Below are positions 29,350 to 42,008 of a DNA stretch of 64,000 bases, in pieces. Numbering within the stretch: the first letter of the stretch is position 1; the number at the start of each line of letters is the position of its first letter. The notes under the pieces were generated by a model that saw nothing but the letters and a program-made list of their open reading frames with translations, had not been told where the DNA came from and ran no database searches. The DNA is taken from positions 221,059-285,058 of the forward strand of contig NBIV01000087.1 in NCBI GenBank assembly GCA_003194525.1, in the 5' to 3' direction. The position numbers and the translations under genes were made by a program. The stretch comes from Gracilariopsis chorda (taxonomy: Eukaryota; Rhodophyta; Florideophyceae; Gracilariales; Gracilariaceae).

Positions 29350-30911
29350 ATGCCAGACTCCGAAGTGGAGTCAGAATCCATCTCTGGTGTGAAGATCCCG
29401 CGCTTCCACGGTAAGCGGGGCGAGGATTACACCCTCTGGCAACACCTTCTACGTGCCGCTTGTCGAAATAAAGGTGTCTGGAATGTTGTCATGTCAAGTT
29501 CAAAAGATTCATCCAGTGTTATAATGACACAAGCGTCTGGTTCTAGTGCTACCCAGGCCCCCTCCCGTATAGTTGTAAAGCGCGAAAAGGCATGGTGCAA
29601 TCATCTTTTGTGAATTTGGCGATGCCCCACTGCGTGTAGTTATGGATATGGATGATGACCCCGGTCGCATGCTTCAGCTACTTGATGCGCGATATGCATC
29701 AAAAAGGACAGTGTCTCGTATAGCGGTGCAAACGCAGCTGTTCAAAATTTCGTATAGCGGCCAAAACATGTCCGAGTATGTGAACCAGTTTGCCTCTCTG
29801 TTCTCGCAGCTGGACCGCATGGGAAAGGATGCCACTATACCAGTATGTCACAAGGCACCCATGCTTCTGGCATCTATTGACCCCAGCTTCTCTTTGGAGT
29901 CAACTACAGCAGCACTTAGGACCAAGGAGATTTCAGAACTCGCACGGGACTACGTGGCGACAACCCTGATTGATGGATACAATGCCCTCCAAATGGGTTC
30001 AGTCAGTTCTGGTAGAAGTCGCAGTCGCAAGAAGAAGAGGAACAGGGGTGGTGCCCGTATACGTGGACACAGCAAATCATCAAATGGTAACGAAAATGAT
30101 GGTACTGCATCAGATTCAACAACAGTTAATGACCCCAGTGGTCGTTCATATGTTGCTGGAAGCAAAAATGGGTACCATTGCACCTTCTGTGAGCGCTATG
30201 GACACACTCATGACCACTGTCACATGAATCCAGATAACCCTGACACCCACTTGCCACAAGCGATCTTGGATCAGCTGAAGCTTAACTCAGTCGCAAAGCC
30301 CAAGCGCTCCGGAAAGTCATCACGGAAGGCGTCCAAGGTCGAGACTGCTGGAGTTTCAAGTCAGAAGTCATCAGTGGTACCGCTGGTTATTGATTGCATC
30401 GACACATTTGCAGACAGTAGTGCTACCTCTCATTTCTTCTGTTCTGTATCTGGTTATGTTCCAAACACAATAATTGACATACCACATAAGACAACAGAAC
30501 TAGCTTACCACACCACTGTCACTGCCACCCAACAAGGAGATGTCATACTACCCTTCTTTGATGTGAAACTCAGGTTGTCTGAAGTACTGCTTGTTCCGAA
30601 TCTTGGATATAACTTAGTGTCTGTGGGTTGTTTAGATGACAAGGGTATCCAATCACTGTTTTGTGATAAGGAGGTACGCCTACAACATGAAGATTGGTTT
30701 GACGTTGGACATGGGTTTCGTCATAATCGCTCCAGTTTATACACCTTACCCAACCCAATCACCCATACGGACATATCCAAGATGCTTTCTGCAACAGACG
30801 ACCGCACAAGTTCATTGTGGCATCGCCGACTGGCACATATGTATGAGCATGACCTACAACAGGTTCACGACCATGTCGACGGAGTCCCAGAGATCAAGTG
30901 CATGGAGGAGG
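29350..30911 (+). pseudogene. F1 copia gag and start of pol, truncated
   Basis: Gag begins MPDSEVESESISGVKIPRFHGK. A frameshift near 29,600 and a restart at 29,642 (MDMDDDPGRMLQL) follow. It includes a zinc knuckle (CTFCERYGHTHDHC), a protease remnant where ADSGA has become ADSSA (catalytic Gly lost), and the GAG-pre-integrase region with WHRRLAH. The frame is cut at MEE by an inverted F4 LTR at 30,912; the open frame that continues beyond is read-through of that LTR. Confidence 0.8.
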
Positions 30912-31703
30912 TGATGATGATAAATGAAGGTGATAGGCGAAGTTGGGCTTCGACTGAAATGAGAAAAAAAGAAAGAAGTAAAAACAAGAGTGAAGGTTTT
31001 CAGCCTTGGGGTGGTTTACTTGGAGATGCAACATCTGCAACTTATATAGCACCACTGGAGTGCACGAGAGCTACAAGAAAAACCCTAACCACTAAGTGCG
31101 GACAGCCAGTACTACCAATCATATTCAAACATAACACAATAAGGGTTGCACAAACTGGTGACAGTTCACTACAACCTTGCATAACATTATTCCAGCACAT
31201 GCCAACGAAGCACGGTAAGTGAAACAACCATGACAAAAATGTGCCAGCATGTCACAGCCCTGTATAATGACTTACTAGCGTCATCATGACCATGACAATG
31301 CACAAGTTCACATGACAATGTATCCATATCGATAACCTAAGTCCATAGCGTGCGGTGCACGTGCTGGCACACACAATCACACGTCTGCCGCAACGTGATG
31401 TCCCTGTAAACCAGTGCAGCCACACAGAATCTCATGTAAATTGTCCATTCACATTATGCGAAGTGGCCAATGCTGTGCCTACGAACTATACAATGTATAC
31501 CACTTGTAAACCACGTAATGCATATGGGCAAATGCAGTAGCCAATCATAAGTCCGTTTCACGTTGGGTTCGAGCACGCGCCCATATGCGCTTTTGCAACG
31601 GGGGTGCTCAAAAGTGCCCATCGGTATATGCAACTTTGTTTCCAAGTAGTTTACCATGAAGTCCTAGGGCTTCCAGGCATTCGACCATGTGCCAACTTCA
31701 ACA
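30912..31703 (-). repeat. F4 copia 3' LTR (inverted)
   Basis: On the minus strand it starts TGTTGAAGTTGGC at 31,703, directly after pol codons for Glu-Glu-Glu. It carries the U3 cassette at 31,513-31,597 and a TATATAAG box near 31,045, and ends ...ATCATCA at 30,912. It interrupts the F1 gag-pol frame. Confidence 0.8.
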
Positions 31704-33646
31704 CTCCTCCTCGAGTTCCTGGTGAAGTCCCACTCGTTCCAATATCAATCGTGCAGCCACAGGGCTAAGTGGCTTGGCGAGGATGTCTGCGTCATTGTCT
31801 TTTCTGGCAACATACTTCACAGATATGAGTTTGTCCTTGACCAGTTGCCTAATGAAGTGCACCTTGACATCAATATGCTTCGCACGACCAGAAGGGCAAC
31901 GTTCACCAGCAACCCATTCAATATCACATTGGTTGTCCGAAAGGATTGGGACACTGTTATCAACTGCTATTCCACTTACCCTCAGCACACGTGATATCCA
32001 AAGTATCTCTGGAGCCACCACTACCCATGCATAGTACTCGGCCTCACCAGTAGAAAGTGCAACTGAGCATTTCTAACGAGCACCAAAGAAACATGAGCTG
32101 GAGCCAAGTTTAGTCAAATACCCAGACAAAGACTTGCGATCTGTGGTATCACCCGCGAAATCAGAGTCTACAAACGCATTTAAACATAGACGTCCATGCC
32201 AGTACACTAAACCATGATGACCAGTACCACGTAGGTATTGTAACACAAGTTTGGCTGCTCGATGGCAGTATGCAGTAGGAGTACTCTGGAAGCGCGTCAG
32301 TATAAGAACAGGAGCCAAAATGTCCAAACGCGTACGTAATTCCAAGTACAGCAGAGACCCGATCATCTGCTGATACAATTGAACATCACGAGGTGATTTG
32401 TCCTCCTCCACATCAAGTGAAGTAAAGAACGGTTCCACCATAGGGCTTGGTGCTGGTTTCGAATTCTGCAGTCCAAACCTGCGCAGTATCTCTTCTGTAT
32501 ATATCGGGTGTGCCAGTTTTACACCCAGTAGCTGCCCATTGGAGTCCATCTTCCAGGTAAACTCCACACCAAGGTAGAGTCTTACACGATCTTCAACCCT
32601 CAGGTCATACAATGTTTTGAGCTCCTCCAAGATTCGGGACCGTTCTTTAGCACTTGGCGTAAAGATGAGCAGGGCGTCCACGTATACCAGGATGTACGCA
32701 TAGTTGTTACTGCTCAACTTCCGTCGAAACACACATGGTGCACTAGGCAATTCTTCAAATCCTAAGCCTTTGATATCAGTACTGAACTTGGTGTGCCACG
32801 CAAGGTGAGCCTGTTTCAGTCCATATATGGCCTTTAGCAGTTTGTAGCATCGTGACTTCAGTCTAGGCATACCACGTGGAGACATTACCCAAACATCTTC
32901 CTTCAGGTCACCATTCAGGGATGCAGTCTTGATGTCAACCTGTGCCACATACATTTGCATGCACAGCATAAGTTACAAGAACATGCGAACCAAGTTGAAA
33001 GATACAACCGGTGCATACGTCTCCATGTAATCCTGACCATATGTCCGGTGGTTCCCTCCTGCTACGATTCGAGCTCGGAATCGGTCCACTGAGGCGTCTG
33101 CATCACGTTTCACTTTAAGAATGACATGTGTAGGTAATGGCTGTGACTGCGGTGAGTCATCTGGAACCCAAGTACCGTTGTCCTTTAGTGATAGGAGCTC
33201 TTCATCAATAGCGCTCTCCCATTTTGCTCTTTCTGATGGAGCTGAAGGTAATGCCTCCTGAAATGTTGGATCGTCACTTGTGGTCACTTCGACTTGAGAG
33301 GTAGCGGCAACACCCATATTCCAGCAGCGCTGTGGTGCGACGAGGGTATCTAGATTCTGGTTCGGGATGAACATTGGACTCATCAATATCACTAGAATCC
33401 TCGTTAGCGTCCTCCGCAGAATTGGTATCGCTCGCAGCATTGTCAATGCTTGGAGTTTGAACCTCATTCACAGTTCCTGTGGGTTGGTCTGGTACATCCT
33501 GTGCATCGGTTTCTGCGTCTGACCTAAGTTCTCCGTATTCATCGAGTGAAAACTCATCCGAACCGTCACTAGAGCTCTCATACCCAGCGCTACTATAGTC
33601 AACGTCTGATGCAATTTTGTCATCCATATAGTTTACGAGGTATGGG
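31698..33646 (-). pseudogene. F4 copia pol fragment (reverse transcriptase-RNase H)
   Basis: Read leftwards from 33,646: integrase-RT linker (YPRRTTA), reverse transcriptase (THVILKVKRDADASVDRF, AGGNHRTYGQDYMETYAP, QVDIKTASLNGDLKEDVW, ILVYVDALLIF), and RNase H (AFVDSDFAGDTTDRKSLSG, HIDVKVHFIRQLV). The YVDD active site reads YVDA, so the second Asp is lost. Stops or frame breaks lie at about 32,970 and 32,070. The stop codon (31,700-31,698) lies inside the LTR. The gag-integrase half is missing because an F2 LTR begins at 33,647. Confidence 0.8.
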
Positions 33647-34381
33647 TGTCGCAACGCAAGCGGGTTATGAAAACAAAAGGGAAGAAACAAAGGGAGGAAG
33701 AAGAAACAAGAAAATAAAACAAGGAAGGTTGTCAGCCTTAGTCGACCAGTTCACTTGACAGCAGGCAAAGCCAATCTACATATAACCTACCGCACAAACT
33801 TCACCGTCGTCGCAGCAAGCGACGGCGGTGGTTGCACCATTACACTACACGTTATTCGTGTGTGCAGGTGTACACGAAAAGCGCGCACAATCTAGAGGGT
33901 CACAATTTCAAATAACTAAATCAATCAATGCTGCAAATCCATTGCCAGTCCCTTGATCTGGAAGCACCTCTCAAAAATCAACAGTTTCCATCCTTGCACT
34001 CCAACTCCTCAGCGCAGCCCACAAACGCACATTGTCCCAAATCACATAATACAGCTCCCATTCGCATCTTCGGCATTGCAGCACAACCGTCTACTGCGCG
34101 CACACTTGGACCAACCACATTGCTCCACTTGTGCATATCCGCAATCCAGTACCATACACTCCATAACACTTGTACGTTATACAATGCATATAGCATTTTG
34201 CAGCAGCCAATCACATTGCCGTTTCACGTTGGGTTTGAGCAGAGGCGCATATGCGCTTTTGGAGCAAGGTGCTCCCAAAGTGCCCATCGTCCCCTGATGG
34301 TTTGGTTTCGGACCTAGCTGAGACCTTCTGTGGGGGTCGGGTAGGCACTCGACCACTTCTAGACTTCAACACTCTTACTCG
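33647..34381 (-). repeat. F2 copia 3' LTR (inverted)
   Basis: This 735-bp LTR reads TGTTGAAGTCTAG from 34,381 and ends ...CGCAACGCGACA-like at 33,647. It has the U3 cassette near 34,180-34,265. It is close to the F2 LTRs at 46,350 and 52,214. Confidence 0.85.
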
Positions 34382-37102
34382 AGTTCCTGTCCAAGACAAA
34401 GCCGTTTGAGAATTGCATTAACACTCATACGTCCCAAGGGCTTGGTGAGTAAATTGGCATCGTTCAGCTCACTTGGGACGTATTGAACACTAATAACGTT
34501 GTCTCTTATGAGATCTCGGATAAAGTGAACCTTTACATCAATGTGCTTAGCACGACTAGAAGGACACCTTTCACCACCAGCCCACTCCAATGCGCACTGG
34601 TTGTCAGAGTGTAGAGAAACCAAAGCTTTCATGTCGAAGCCGCATTCCCATAGCACACGAGCAACCCATCCCACTTCCTGTGCAGCCAAGGTCAGAGCAT
34701 AGTACTCCGCCTCGCCAGTTGATAGCGCAACTGACGCTTGTTTTCTACCATACCAGCAGGTTGCTGACCCAAGTTTAAGGATATACCCGGACATCGACTT
34801 CCGACTCGTAGTATCTCCAGCGTAGTCAGAGTCCACAAAACCATGCAGATCTAGCGATCCAGGCCTGTAGCATAGCCCATGCTGTCGCGTTCCACACAGG
34901 TACCTGAGCACACGCTTCACAGCTTTTTGACACCAAGCGGTAGGAGCACTCTGAAAACGAGCCAGGATAAGAACTGGAGCAAGTACTTCCACCCTAGTAC
35001 GTAGTGCCAGGTACAGCAGAGACCCGATCATCTGCTGGTACAACTGCACATCCATTGGTGATTTGTCCTCCTCCGTTGCTATAGATGTGAAGAAGCACTC
35101 CACCATAGGGCTACGTACCGGCTTAGCGTTCTGGAGACCAAATCGTCGAGGTATACTTTCAATATACAGAGACTGTCCCAGCTTGACACCAAGGAGTTGT
35201 TCGGCTGTATCTATCTTCCATGACAGCTCCATGCCAAGTTACAGAGTGATTAGGTTTTCAATGCGAAGTTCATAGAGTGTTTTGAGCTCCTCCAACACCG
35301 TAATCCGTTGCTCCAGCGTTGGCGTGAACACCAGAATGTCGTCCACGTATACGAGTATGTAGGCATACATGCCATCTCCAACCTTTCGCTTGAATACGCA
35401 CGGTGCGCTGGGTAGTTCCTCAAAACCCAACCTCTTCATGTCTGCTTTGAACTTGATGTGCCATGCTAGATGAGCCAATTTCAGACCGTACATAACCTTG
35501 AGTAACTTATAGCACTTTGCGGTCAGACCAGGAACACCACGCGGCAACATCACCCACACGTCTTCTTTAAGCTCACCGTTGAGAAATGCAGTCTTAAGAT
35601 ATACTTGAGCCACATACATCTGAAGACAAAGTGCAAGGTACAGGAAGATGCAGACCAGGCTAAATGGCACTACTGGCGCATATGTCTCCATGTAGTTCTG
35701 CCCGTATGTCTGGTGATTGCCACCAGCCACAACCCTAGCCTTGAATCTATCAACCGATCCTTTGGCATCGCGCTTTACGTTTAAAATGACATGAGTAGGA
35801 AGAAGCTGAGAGGCAGGTGATTCATCCTCCTCCCAAGTGTTCTTCTCCTCCAGAGATGTCAGTTCTTCATCAATGGCACTCTTCCAAAGGCTCTGCTCAA
35901 GTGGTGTGGCAGACAGTGCTTCGCCCAGAGTAGGTTCATCACTGGTAGTAATATCCATTTGTGACGTCGCACTACCGGCCATGTACCACCACTTAGCTGG
36001 TGCACGTCGTGTACGGCGAGGATAGCGTGGTTCTGGTTCAGATTCCGGTAAGACATCAGTGTCCGAAGTATGTTGACTAGCACTTGGGGCATGCTCACCA
36101 CAATTGTCTGGGTCCGAATCGTCACCAGAAGTATGCTCGCTCTCATCTGGATGATCGGTACCGCTTTCAATGCTCTGTGCCGTTGGTATAGGAGTGGATT
36201 CAATATGTTCCGTATCACTCTCAATGTCGAATGGGGTGTCCACAGAAACCATACTACCACTCTCAGTATCGATTTCAGAGTGATCTGTGCATTCATAAGG
36301 ATCATCTGATGCACCTTCATCACTCATAACATGTTCCAGAAATGGTGCCCCAGAGAACTTGGACTCGTCAAATGTCACATGCCGAGACTTTACCATGCGT
36401 GGAATCTCATCACTATCATTGACTAAAACATCATACACACCATGTTCAAGAGTCTGCAAGTACACTCCCTCAAGTGCACGAGACTCGAACTTGGTATCCG
36501 GTTTCATCTAAAGCAAGAACGCAGCACACCCAAACACTTTGACATGCTTCAGGGATGGTTTTGAACCAGTCATCAAAAGGTAAGGGCTGCTTCCAGTTTG
36601 TTACTGAGTGATAAACCCTATTGCGAATATGTATGACGTGCTTTAATGCGTATGGCCACAAGCAATCTGGGAGACTTGCCTGTATGAGCAAAGCTCGAGC
36701 AGCTTCCTCCATAATGCGATTGATGCGTTCGTCTATTGCATTGTGTTCCGGAGTATACGGAGGAGAGAAAGAAGTGTCTTGAAGATTGTTGGCAGGGTTC
36801 AGCTGCAACGCAATATACTCTTCGGCATTATCCGAGTGCACTTTCGCAATGGCCACTCCTCCAACCTGCTGGAACTTGTGCCCAACTGCATCGAATACAA
36901 CAGCAATTTCACTTTTATGGGTCATGAAGCCTAAGAGTGCATACCTTGAATGCTCGTCAAGGAAGGTAGAGGCATATTAAAACCTTTGTGGGAATGACGG
37001 TACAAGGGGTCCTAGTATATCGGAGTGTACCACCTAATCTACGGCTGATGCTCGGTCGTCTTTGCCAGGATATGGAAGTTTATGCGCCTTACCAAGCATA
37101 CA
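34382..37102 (-). pseudogene. F2 copia pol fragment, inverted
   Basis: Read leftwards from 37,102: integrase (GKAHKL-like block and the DDE core with KVHSDNAEEY and FSPPYTPEHNAIDERINR), a long acidic linker ending PRYPRRTRRAPAKWW, reverse transcriptase (YVDDILVF intact) and RNase H (FVDSDYAGDTTSRKSMSG, HIDVKVHFIRDLI). A stop or frame break occurs near 35,235 and another near 36,510. The final Glu codons contain a TAA, so the protein would end two residues early. Over long stretches it looks identical to the F2 copy at 49.7-51.6 kb on the other strand, so duplication is recent. Confidence 0.85.
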
Positions 37103-37763
37103 CGGTCTCTGCTGTACTTGGCATTACGTACGCGTTTGGACATTTTGGCTCCTGTTCTTATACTGGTGCGCTTCCAGAATACTCCTACTGCATACTGCCA
37201 TCGAGCAGCCAAATTTGTGTTACAATACCTACGTGGTACTGGTGATCATGGTTTAGTGTACCGGCGGCATGGACGTCTATGTTTAAATGCGTTTGTAGAC
37301 TCTGATTTCGCGGGTGATACCACAGATCGCAAGTCTTTGTCTGGGCATTTGATTAAACTTGGCTCCAGCTCATGTTTCTTTGGTGCTCGTAAGCAATGCT
37401 CAGGTACACTGTTTACTGGTGAGGCCGAGTACTATGCATCGGTAATGGCGGCTCAAGAGATACTTTAGGTATCACGTGTGCTGAGGGAGTGTGGAATATA
37501 AGTTGATAACAGTGTCCCAATCCTTTCGGACAACCAATGTGATATTGAATGGGCTGTTGGTGAACGTTGCCCTTCTGGTCGTGCGAAGCATATTGATGTC
37601 AAGGTGCACTTCATTAGGCAACTGGTCAAGGACAAACTCATATCTGTGAAGTATGTTGCCAGAAAAGACAATGACGCAGACATCCTCACCAAGCCACGTA
37701 GCCCTGTGGCTGCACGATTGATATTGGAAGTGGGACTTCACCAGGAACTCGAGGAGGAGTTTT
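37103..37763 (+). pseudogene. F4 copia RNase H fragment
   Basis: It starts abruptly inside pol (SLLYLALRTRLDILAPVL) and covers RNase H (AFVDSDFAGDTTDRKSLSG, GEAEYYASVMAAQEI). A TAG replaces a conserved Trp codon at 37,466, and it runs on through HIDVKVHFIRQLV to ELEEE before the LTR. It mirrors the inverted F4 piece at 31.7-32.4 kb. The left junction joins inverted F2 integrase to F4 RNase H. Confidence 0.75.
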
Positions 37764-38077
37764 GAAGTTGGCACATGGTCGAATGCCTGGAAGCCCTAGG
37801 ACTTCATGGTAAACTACTTGGAAATAAAGTTGCATATACCGATGGGCAATTTTGAGCACCCCCGTTGGCAAAGCGCATATGGGCGTGTGCTCGAACCGAA
37901 CGTGAAACGGGCTTATGATTGGCTACTGCAATTGCCCATATGCATTACGTGGTTTAGAAGTGGTATACATTGTATAGTTCGTAGGCACAGCATGGGCCAC
38001 TTGGCATAATGTGAATGGAGAATGTACATGAGATTCTGGGTGGCTGCACTTGTTTACCAGGACATCACGTTGCGGCA
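37760..38077 (+). repeat. F4 copia 3' LTR, truncated by F2
   Basis: It begins TTTTGAAGTTGGC (TGTTGAAG in the inverted copy), includes the U3 cassette at 37,868-37,950, and stops at ...TTGCGGCA where an inverted F2 LTR begins. Confidence 0.75.
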
Positions 38078-38802
38078 TGTCGCAACGCACGCAGTTTAGG
38101 AAAACAAAAGGGAAGAAACGAAGGGAGGAAGAAGAAACAAGAAAATAAAAAAAGGAAGGTCGTCAGCCTTGGGCGACCAGTTTACTCGACAGCAGGCAAA
38201 GCCAATCTACATATACCCTACCGCACACACTTCACCGTCGTCGTAGCAAGCGACGGCGGTGGTTGCACCATTACACTACATGTTATTCGTGTGTGCAGGT
38301 GTACACGAAAAGCGCGCACAATCTAGAGGGTCACAATTTCAAATAACTAAATCAATCAATGCTGCAAATCCATTGCCAGTCCCTTGATCTGGAACCAGCT
38401 CTAAAAAATTAACAATTACCATCCTGGCACTCCAACCCCTCCGCGCAGCACACAAAGGCACATTGTCCCAAATCACCCAATACAGCTCCCATTCGCATCT
38501 TCGGCATTGCAGCACAACCGTCTACTGCGCGCACACTTGGACCAATCATATTGCTCCACTTGTGCATATCCGCAATCCATTACTATACACTCCATAACAC
38601 TTGTACGGTATACAATGCATATAGCATTTTGCAGTAGCCAATCACAATGCCGTTTCACGTTGAGTTTGAGCAGAGGCGCATATGCGCTTTTGGAGCGAGG
38701 GGCTCCAAAAGTGACCATCGTCCCCTGAAGGTTTGGTTTTTGACCAAGCTGAGACCTTCTGTGGGGGTTGGCCAGGCACTCGACCACTTCTAGACTTGAA
38801 CA
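38078..38802 (-). repeat. F2 copia 3' LTR (inverted, second copy)
   Basis: This is a 725-bp F2 LTR on the minus strand inserted in the F4 LTR. It reads TGTTCAAGTCTAG from 38,802, where the usual TGA that ends pol has become TCA. The U3 cassette lies at about 38,610-38,695. Confidence 0.85.
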
Positions 38803-39462
38803 CTCCTCCTCGAGTTCCTGTCCAAGACCAAGCCGTTTTAGAATTGCATTAACACTCATACGTCCCAAGGGCTTGGTGAGTAAATTGGCATCGTTCAGCT
38901 CACTTGGGACGTATTGAACACTAATAATGTTGTCTCTTATGAGATCTCGGATAAAGTGAACCTTTACATCAATGTGCTTAGCACGACTGGAAGGACACCT
39001 TTCACCACCAGCCCACTCCAATGCGCACTGGTTGTCAGAGTGTAGAGGAACCAAAGGTTTCTCGTCGAAGCCGCATTCCCGTAGCACACGAGCAACCCAT
39101 CCCACTTCCTGTGCAGCCAAAGTCAGAGCATAGTACTCCGCCTCGCCAGTTGATAGCGCAACTGACGCTTGTTTTCTACCACCCTACCAGCAGGATGCTG
39201 ACCCTAGTTTAAAGATATACCCGGACATCGACTTCCGACTCGTAGTATCTCCAGCGTAGTCAGATTCCACAAAACCAAGCAGATCTAGCGATCCGCGCCT
39301 GTAGCATAGCCCATGCTGTCACGTTCCACACAAGTACCTGAGCACACGCTTCACAGCTTTGTGACACCAAGCGGTAGGAGCACTCTCAAAACGAGCCAGG
39401 ATGAGAACTGGAGCAAGTATATCCACCCTAGTACGTAGTGTCAAGTACAGCAGAGACCCAAG
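38803..39462 (-). pseudogene. F2 copia RNase H fragment
   Basis: Minus-strand RNase H and pol end (AAQEVGWVARVLRECGF, CALEWAGGERCPSSRAKHID, ELNDANLLTKPLG), with one frame break near 39,180. It is cut at 39,462 by the F1 5' LTR. Because the pol stop is lost at the LTR edge, the frame runs on into the LTR. Confidence 0.8.
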
Positions 39463-40273
39463 TGTTGATGTTAGCACATAGTCGACTGCCTGGTAGTCCT
39501 GGGACATTATGGTGCAACACTTGGAAACAAAGTTTCATAAAACGGAGGGGTGTTTTTGGGACCTCCTCTACAAAAGCACATATTCGTGTGTTCTCAAACC
39601 CAACGTGAAACGGACATATGATTGGCTACTGCAAATACTGATATGCAACGTGTTGGTTACAAGTGTTCTTCATGCTATGGATCCTGGGCTCGGAACTGGC
39701 CACTTGGCAGAAGGTGAATGGGCATGGTACTGAAGAATATGTGCGGCTGCATGTGGTGTACAGGTATATGGAAATGTGTCATGTGTGCGGTTGTGCAAGC
39801 AAGCACGTGCCATGCACTCAACACAGCTAGGGTATCTACATGGATGCGGTGGCATGTGTATTTGTGCTTTGTCATTGTCATGATGATGCGAGGAAGTGTT
39901 TATACAGTGCTGCAACATGCTGGCACATTGTTGGCATGTCCGGTTCACTTATTGTGCGTTGTTGGCTGCTTGGTTCACTTGGTCTGCATTCTTGTAATGT
40001 GTTGTTATGTTTTTATGCATGGTTGTACTAAGCTGTAATCAGTGTGTGCAACCCTTATTGTGTTATGCCTGTTTATGATTGGTAGTATTGGGTGTCCCCA
40101 CGTAGTGGTATAGAGTTTTCTTGTAGTTGTAGTGTGACGTAGAGGTGCTATGTAACACGCTGAAGTTGCACTACCAAGTAAACTAACCCCGAGCTTGGCA
40201 ACCTTCACTCAATCTTTTGTTTCTTTTCTTGTTCTACAGATCCGCCGTAGCCCAACTATCCTTAACATTATCA
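39463..40273 (+). repeat. F1 copia 5' LTR (811 bp)
   Basis: It begins TGTTGATGTTAGCACATAG and ends ACATTATCA directly before the primer site. It holds a diverged U3 cassette at 39,571-39,652, where the palindrome is mutated. The TATA position reads GCTATGTAAC near 40,147. Confidence 0.85.
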
Positions 40274-40290
40274 GGTTATGGGCTCAGAGC
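40274..40290 (+). other. Primer-binding site, tRNA-iMet half type (F1)
   Basis: GGTTATGGGCTCAG follows the LTR. There is one change (C to T) relative to the other copies, which still allows a G-T pair with the tRNA. Confidence 0.75.
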
Positions 40291-40397
40291 GTCGATATTT
40301 TGCAGACGTCGCGCTCTGTTGACTTACTTTTCGTTGGATTCTTCTTCTTGCGCAGATCATCTTTGCGATTCTTGTGGAAGTATTTGGTGCTGTGGTG

Positions 40398-40722
40398 AAA
40401 GTAGGCAAAGCGTTCAGAGACACCCTCTCTGGTAAGCCGACCTACGCCTGTTCCGATCCCGGCTCCATTGCTTCAGCGCACAAGGAAGACCGCGCTATTT
40501 TCCTGCAAGTGTCTAGCAGGGGTTAACTGGTGAACGCTTATCGCGACAGCTACTAACCTCCCTGGGACGACACGTACGGATTGTAAAGCCCCTCGTTCTG
40601 AAGTGCGCAGAACAGGGTAGGTCAAGAAGAATTTCGTACCTCACCTGGAGAGAGCTACCAGGGTTCAGGGGTTCAACCCTTAGGGCAGCGGAGGTAGTTT
40701 CTCCCGTCAGTGCGCCCGCCTT
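40398..40722 (+). other. Structured leader RNA module (F1, 40 kb copy)
   Basis: It contains GTTCAGAGACACC...CTCTGGTAAGCC at 40,411-40,435, GGGGTTAACTGGTGAACGC at 40,521, and CTACTAACCTCCC. A hairpin GTTCT/AGAAC (40,595-40,613) encloses GAAGTGCGC. GGGGTTCAACCCT follows at 40,669, then GGCAGCGGAGGTAG...GTCAGTGCG. The stem differs from the F2 copy by compensatory changes. Confidence 0.65.
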
Positions 40723-41063
40723 TACGAAGTTATTTTCATTTCCGAGTTTGCTTCAGAGCTACGCGTGAGTATACTCCGGGCGTAGAAGACCCGACCTCTG
40801 CCTGTGATTCGCGTACCAGACGCGTCTGGACGAGCGTTGAGACTTGGTTACACGGTCTCCGCTGGCGCCCTCGCTGTTGAGTGTTCAGATACTCTGCTCC
40901 AGTTCCCTCCTCATAGTGTGACATCAGCTGCAAGTCAATAGCTGTATCGCGATCAGGCATTCATATTAGCTTCTGGTCAACTTTCTAAGCAACGAGCCCT
41001 TCACTCTGCTTCATTTTCATTTCATTTGGTTTCATTTTTGGTGATTGATCTCCTTCCGGAACA

Positions 41064-41229
41064 ATGTCCGACTCCGAAGTTGAGTCCGAAACCACCTCTG
41101 GTGTGAAGATCCCACGCTTCCATGGTAAGCGAGGTGAAGATTACACCCAGTAGCGACACCGTCTACGTGCCGCGTGTCGAATTAAAGGTGTCTGGAATGT
41201 GGTTATGTCCAGTTCGGAGGAGTCATCTA
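41064..41229 (+). pseudogene. F1 gag N-terminus, interrupted
   Basis: Gag starts MSDSEVESETTSGVKIPRF. A TAG at 41,151-41,153 replaces the Trp codon of the conserved 'TLWRH' block. The frame is then split by a solo LTR at 41,230. Confidence 0.8.
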
Positions 41230-42008
41230 TGTTGAATGTTGTAAGGAAGTTGAGGGGATGGAAGGGAAGTTTGCCAGCTCTAGCTTGGATTTACTTGGAG
41301 ATCCTTCAGGCACATCTTATATACCACTCTAAACTCGAATTGCGCGGGAACACCAACTACAAGTAAGACCTAAACCACTAAGCAGGGACACTCAATACTA
41401 CCAATCATCATCTAACATGACACAGCCAGCTCAGCACAACCTCATTACACCAACGCACACCAACGCACCAACGTTCCGTAGTAGTTACGTGCATACACAT
41501 GACCATGACAAGGCACAAATTCACGACTCCAACACACGCCAGCACATGCCAACACATCACGGTAAGTCAACACGTCACAGTAAGTCGGTACGTAACCTGT
41601 GGTGTTAGTGCCATGTCATCATGTGGCATTTCACACAACACCCACGTCATCAATATACCCGTGCATGTGAAAACCTGTTGACAGTGCATGCGCATCTTAC
41701 CATTGTACCAACCACTGCTGTACCACTTGTACCAGCTGTGAACCACTTCACCAGTATCCCCTGCACACAACGTAAACTGTGACCACTGTAGTAGCTGGAC
41801 ACGTGGGTGTGTCCAACCGATCCAGTTATGGCATACCACGTGTACGCCCCACGTTGCATATGTACATTTGCAGTAGCCAATCAGAAGCCAGTTTCACGTT
41901 GGGTTCGCGCACACGCGCATATGCGCTTTTGCAGAGGTACTCTCCAAAACAGCCCATGCTCCCCGGAACATTTGGTTTTCAGTGACAGCACAGGTACTAC
42001 TGCCAACA
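41230..42008 (-). repeat. F3 solo LTR with perfect target duplication
   Basis: A complete F3 LTR on the minus strand, reading TGTTGGCAGTAG from 42,008 and ending ...CAACA at 41,230. It is flanked by identical 5-bp repeats ATCTA (41,225-41,229 and 42,009-42,013). No internal sequence is present, so it arose by LTR-LTR recombination. Confidence 0.92.

Noticed and set aside
30912..31222. Continuation of the F1 gag-pol frame beyond the F4 LTR edge
   Set aside because: It is read-through of an inverted LTR, not a genuine domain fusion.
35859..36323. 154-codon alternative-frame protein identical at 35,859 and 50,250
   Set aside because: It is a shadow frame of the acidic pol linker; identity reflects near-identical DNA copies.
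40411..40560. Leader similarity to a group I intron core (GTTCAGAGAC) or a spliceosomal intron (GGTAAGC...CTACTAAC)
   Set aside because: No partner sequences for P3/P7 were found, and the branch-like motif is not conserved in the other leaders.
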